DNA from: Prinia subflava
Lineage: Eukaryota; Chordata; Aves; Passeriformes; Cisticolidae
DNA: 64,000 bases
Direction of reading: 5' to 3'
Assembly: GCF_021018805.1 (NCBI RefSeq)
Contig: NC_086259.1
Coordinates: 9,972,501-10,036,500, forward strand
Shown here: positions 60,420-64,000 of the stretch, piece by piece
Layout: every line of letters starts with the position of its first letter
Numbering within the stretch: the first letter of the stretch is position 1
Notes under the pieces: generated by a model
The model's database searches: none
What the model was told of the DNA's origin: nothing
The model's input: only the letters and a program-made list of their open reading frames with translations
Position numbers and translations under genes: made by a program

Positions 60420-61360
60420 CATGCCACGCTGTCAACCCTCACCCAAACTCTGCTCCAGAGCCTTTTTAACGTGATTTGTGGCAGCAGCACACAAGCGCTA
60501 ATAAAGTACAACTTGGAAAAATGGCACTTCATTTAGCTGCTTAAGATTTATAACAATATTTTCTATTTGACTCAAAGTTGGACTCAGATCTGAGCAGTCA
60601 GCAAAGTGAGCTGGGTGGTTGACTCCAAGATTGTGAGATTAGGTATTTCTTACTTATTTCCAGCAACCAGCAAATAACTTTAAACCTCAGAACACAGTTC
60701 ATGATTGTCTGCTCTATCAACAAACATATATCAAACTGGAAATTCAAGTAACTGAAACAACCTCTTAATATTTACCTATATCAATTATTTTTCTTTATCC
60801 ATTATTATTTCTCTTGCCGTAAGTAAATATGCTGCAAGCACTGCTGGTTCATGAGGATGCAAATATCAGTGTCTCAGATAACAGCAGATGAATAGTACAA
60901 GTGTGTTAAAAGCACCCATGACTATATTGTAATTTATATCACTGCTTTTTCCTTGATTATGGGGAAGTAGAGGTAAATGTAATTATTTCCCCCTCTTAAG
61001 CACCTTCTAAAAAGTTGAGTGAGCCTGATTGGAAAATAAATATTTTGTCTCTGTTTTCAGTGTATGACTAGAGAAATATAATTTTGAAATGTATTAGGAT
61101 CAAATTTGAAATGCAGAAACCACGATCACACACATTACACGAGAGACAAGGACAATTCTTGTTTCATTTCCACCAGACCAGTATATGAAACAGTGGTGTT
61201 CTGATATCAAGAGAGATTTTGAGAGAAAATGCTTGAATGAAGAACTTTTTTTACATTAACTGAACTGTCCATGGGAATCGTGCAATATATAAATAGACAG
61301 GACACATGGGACAGCTCTGTGTCACCTAATCAGGAAAATGAAGTTGAAAGATCAGATAGC
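60420..61360. other. AT-rich unique non-coding sequence
   Basis: No gene, RNA gene or recognised repeat is supported downstream of the CpG-dense spot. Confidence 0.4.
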
Positions 61361-61650
61361 AGCCTTTCTGTGCCTGCTCTGTGGAAAATCCACAGGCAGT
61401 CTAACCTGTAGATGTGACACTGAACAGGCAATTCCCTGGATGCTCCAGCAGCTTCAGGCCGTGGGGTAGTGTGTTCCCAGCAAGGTGCTTTGGCCAGGGA
61501 CATCAGCTCACCTTTCCTCCTCCTGCCAGATGAGATTGATGCATCCCACCCACCCAAACACTCCTGCACACCTGAGAGTGGGCTCAGGTTACTGGGACAT
61601 TCCTGCTGACATCAGCCAGGTAACCAGGCAAAGATCACCTCTCAGGACTA
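61361..61650. other. Moderately GC-rich patch
   Basis: GC-rich compared with its neighbours. A 79-codon minus frame (61330-61569) has no recognisable domain. No repeat family recognised. Confidence 0.3.
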
Positions 61651-62640
61651 AATCCTAAAAGTAAGTCATTGTAAAGAACAAAAGATATGTGATAACACAC
61701 CAGAGGGAGTTTTCTTTCTATTATCATGGACTCCAGCAACCAGAGACTGACAGCTGAGTAATTTGTGTGGAATTAGTACCTTTCTCATCACGTCAAAGCC
61801 GTTGCCAGTCTCATCCCAGGCTCCCGAGTGTTTGTCTCTTATGAAGAGTGTGCTTGGTAGCAGTTTGTTACCTCCCCCTGAACTCACTCCTTGTTTAGTC
61901 ATTTCCAGGATTTGGCCTCATGGCTTTTTCCTTACTGACTCCAGGTAAACCACAGCTCGCCAATCCGGAATTTCTTCCCTTTCCTGCATGTTTTATAGCC
62001 CCACTTGTCCCATGAGTTAAATAAGAACTATTCTCAGACGAATGGACAGTGCCTATCCATGGCTACACAGAGAAAAGAGCAACCTGAACCACATAATGCT
62101 GGACCTGTAGAAATTATAAGCTTTTTAAATTTAATGTGAGAATGAATTGTCTCCATAATGTCATACAGAAGCAGAGCAGTCTGTCCAAAAGGTAGCACAT
62201 GTTTTATAGCCAGCTGAATTTCAAAAGCTAGGGTTAATTTTAAGAGTTTCTGGGACTTCTCACATGCTAAAGTACTTTGCTGAACTGTGACAAGATGAAA
62301 GGAGGTGAAAGTAATGAGCAGCTTGAGGGTGTATATTTGTTTTAGTCAGAGGAGCTTTATCATTGACTTTAATGGTGCCAGGCCTGTGTACCCCAAATTA
62401 AAGTGAGTTAGGTATTTGCATACATTATAGGCTAATAAGCCAGTTTCCAAGTGTAACTGTACCTAAGAAGCATCTGAAGTACCACAGCACCACCAGACTA
62501 ATTGCTACATCTTTAGCAGATCATGATGGTTTCCTTTATCATTTTACACGTTTCTGCTCCAGCAGAGATCTGTATGCCTTACATTATTCTGATAAGCTTA
62601 ATTTTAGGTATATCATTTTCAGCTGTAACAACAGCTGAAC
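61651..62640. other. Unique non-coding sequence
   Basis: Opposed frames at 61666-61902 (minus) and 61763-61948 (plus) overlap and are not called. Nothing else is supported. Confidence 0.4.
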
Positions 62641-63300
62641 AACCAGTAAACTAAAGGCATGGAGGTTTTGTTTGGGTTTTTTCCTTTTTTCCCCTTTTGT
62701 TTCATTCATTTCTTTTATTTATTTATTTGTACCTATTTTACAGCTTTGTTCAAATTTGTATCTGTGGCAAGTTTACAGCACACTGTGCTTAGCTCTGTAA
62801 AGCCAGACTGTTCTCTCATATGTAGTAAAGCTTTCCACATTATGCATGTTGTGTTTTATTTCACTGTTTGGAGGACCTTTTATGAAATCGGCAGCTAGAC
62901 GGAAGGAAATCATTTGCATACTTGGCTCCATACACCTGGAATTCCTTAATTTTAGGGATTAACAAAATGAGTCTAATAAAAAGCATAGGGCCTTGTTAAT
63001 CAGCTCTGTAAACTCCCTTCATTAGCTGTTACTTGCTGCCAACATGAGTGCACATTTCAGGAAATTTACATTGTGCAGGTCAGTTATTACTATTTTATGA
63101 ACTGATTTCTAATTTTATGTGACACAGTTTGTGTTTTTAGTGTTCCTAAAAGTTAAATAACATTTTTTTTAAAGTCTTGGATAGTGTGTGCCCTTGTGCA
63201 GTTTCATTCATGACACTTTCCATATATTAGGTCCATAATAACATCATTTTACTGAAACTGACAATACAATATAGTGTCAATAATATGAACAGATGCTTTG
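62641..63300. promoter_or_regulatory. Enhancer-like block
   Basis: From about 62880 onward the sequence is repeat-free and rich in octamer-like (ATTTGCAT), homeodomain (TTAATTTT, GTTAATCAG) and SOX-type words, the texture of conserved non-coding DNA. The first part is T-rich (62665-62730). Confidence 0.25.
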
Positions 63301-64000
63301 TATTGGAGTTGATGTGGAAAACTTTCTTTCAGACTATAAAGCATGGGTTATAAACACCTGTAGTTTTGTCATTGCTCATTTTTTTAAACCAGAGCAGGAA
63401 AAGATTTCTAAACTTATTATGAAATCCAGTAATCATAATCACTTTCTCTTACTAGATCCTGCTAGAGTAAGCACAGCTCAAGTTTTCATTGTAGTTACTA
63501 CTTGTTCACACGTTGAAGGCCTGATCTGAGTCCTACTGAAACATTTGAGACATTTTCCCAACAAATTTCAATTGGCTTCCCTTGGGTCCTTGATTTCATG
63601 GAATATTTGGGAATCTGATATTTCCTTTTCTAATAAAACAACGAGAATCCTAAATATATTGATGTTATGCTTGTAGTGATAAAATTCCTCCTTCATTCTC
63701 TAGTGTTCCTACCTCGAAAATAAGATTTTGGGGTGTTATCCGTTGAATTTGATGCCTACTCTTCAAGGCTGGAAATCTCCTGTTCCAGTCATGTAGCAGA
63801 TATGAAGCACAAGTTTTTAAATACATTAACTTCTCACTGCCTACTGTATTCTGTTTAGACTTTGAACAGCCACTGTCCAGACATACTGACATTATTTGAT
63901 TTCAAGTTAATGCTCTTTCATTTTAGAGCAAAACAAGTTTACCCAGCCAGGGGAAACTGTCCCATCTCTACAGTGCAAGAAAGTGTCCCAAGACCTGTCC
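63301..64000. other. Unique non-coding sequence to window end
   Basis: Frames of 75 to 78 codons (63293-63529 plus; 63665-63892 minus) have no recognisable domain. No RNA gene or repeat is supported. The window ends within ordinary sequence. Confidence 0.4.

Noticed and set aside
1..64000. CRISPR arrays, operons, integrons or phage genes
   Set aside because: The only regular repeats are continuous tandem repeats without spacers, and there are no prokaryote-like coding runs or ribosome-binding sites.

Overview
The window looks like a gene-poor stretch of a vertebrate nuclear genome, most likely a bird and possibly a songbird. The support is indirect. The background is AT-rich and CpG-poor. 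I see no Alu-, B1- or L1-like sequence and very little recognisable interspersed repeat. Instead there are short GC-rich patches of 150 to 600 bp, A/C-rich low-complexity tracts, a GC-rich minisatellite and one LTR-like element. Nothing looks bacterial, plasmid or phage: there are no long ORFs, operons or ribosome-binding sites. I cannot name the locus.

I find no protein-coding gene that I can defend. Open frames are mostly 60 to 100 codons, which is what stop-codon spacing gives by chance. The longest (301, 276, 236 and 213 codons, at 26720-27625) are side effects of a stop-free 19-bp tandem repeat. Four short open frames lie behind splice-acceptor-like tracts (18488, 31933, 46803, 53509). 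They are listed only as hypotheses, since none resembles a protein I recognise.

Layout. 1-9090: AT-rich unique sequence with one GC patch (1441-1850). 9094-14560: A/C-rich tracts, the largest a 270-bp block made almost only of A and C (14060-14329). 15345-15538: a GATATA-type microsatellite. 17456-20830: unique sequence that reads like conserved non-coding enhancer DNA. 24899-25400: an A/C tract followed by a GC-rich patch. 26877-27390: a minisatellite of 27 units whose minus strand is a dense G-quadruplex-type array. 29380-29960: two GC patches, one with a 20-bp triplicate. 35030-35860: another enhancer-like block. 36690-37270: a large GC patch. About 38900-39400: a minus-strand LTR-like promoter with CCAAT box, TATA box and poly(A) signal in order. 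39401-64000: mostly unique AT-rich sequence, with a CTCF-like motif (44361), a CpG cluster followed by a donor-like site (60330-60385) and further enhancer-like blocks.

The best reading is an intergenic or long-intron gene desert with regulatory content, some young tandem repeats and one old retroviral LTR. Conservation, expression and repeat-family membership cannot be judged from one sequence, so those calls carry low confidence.
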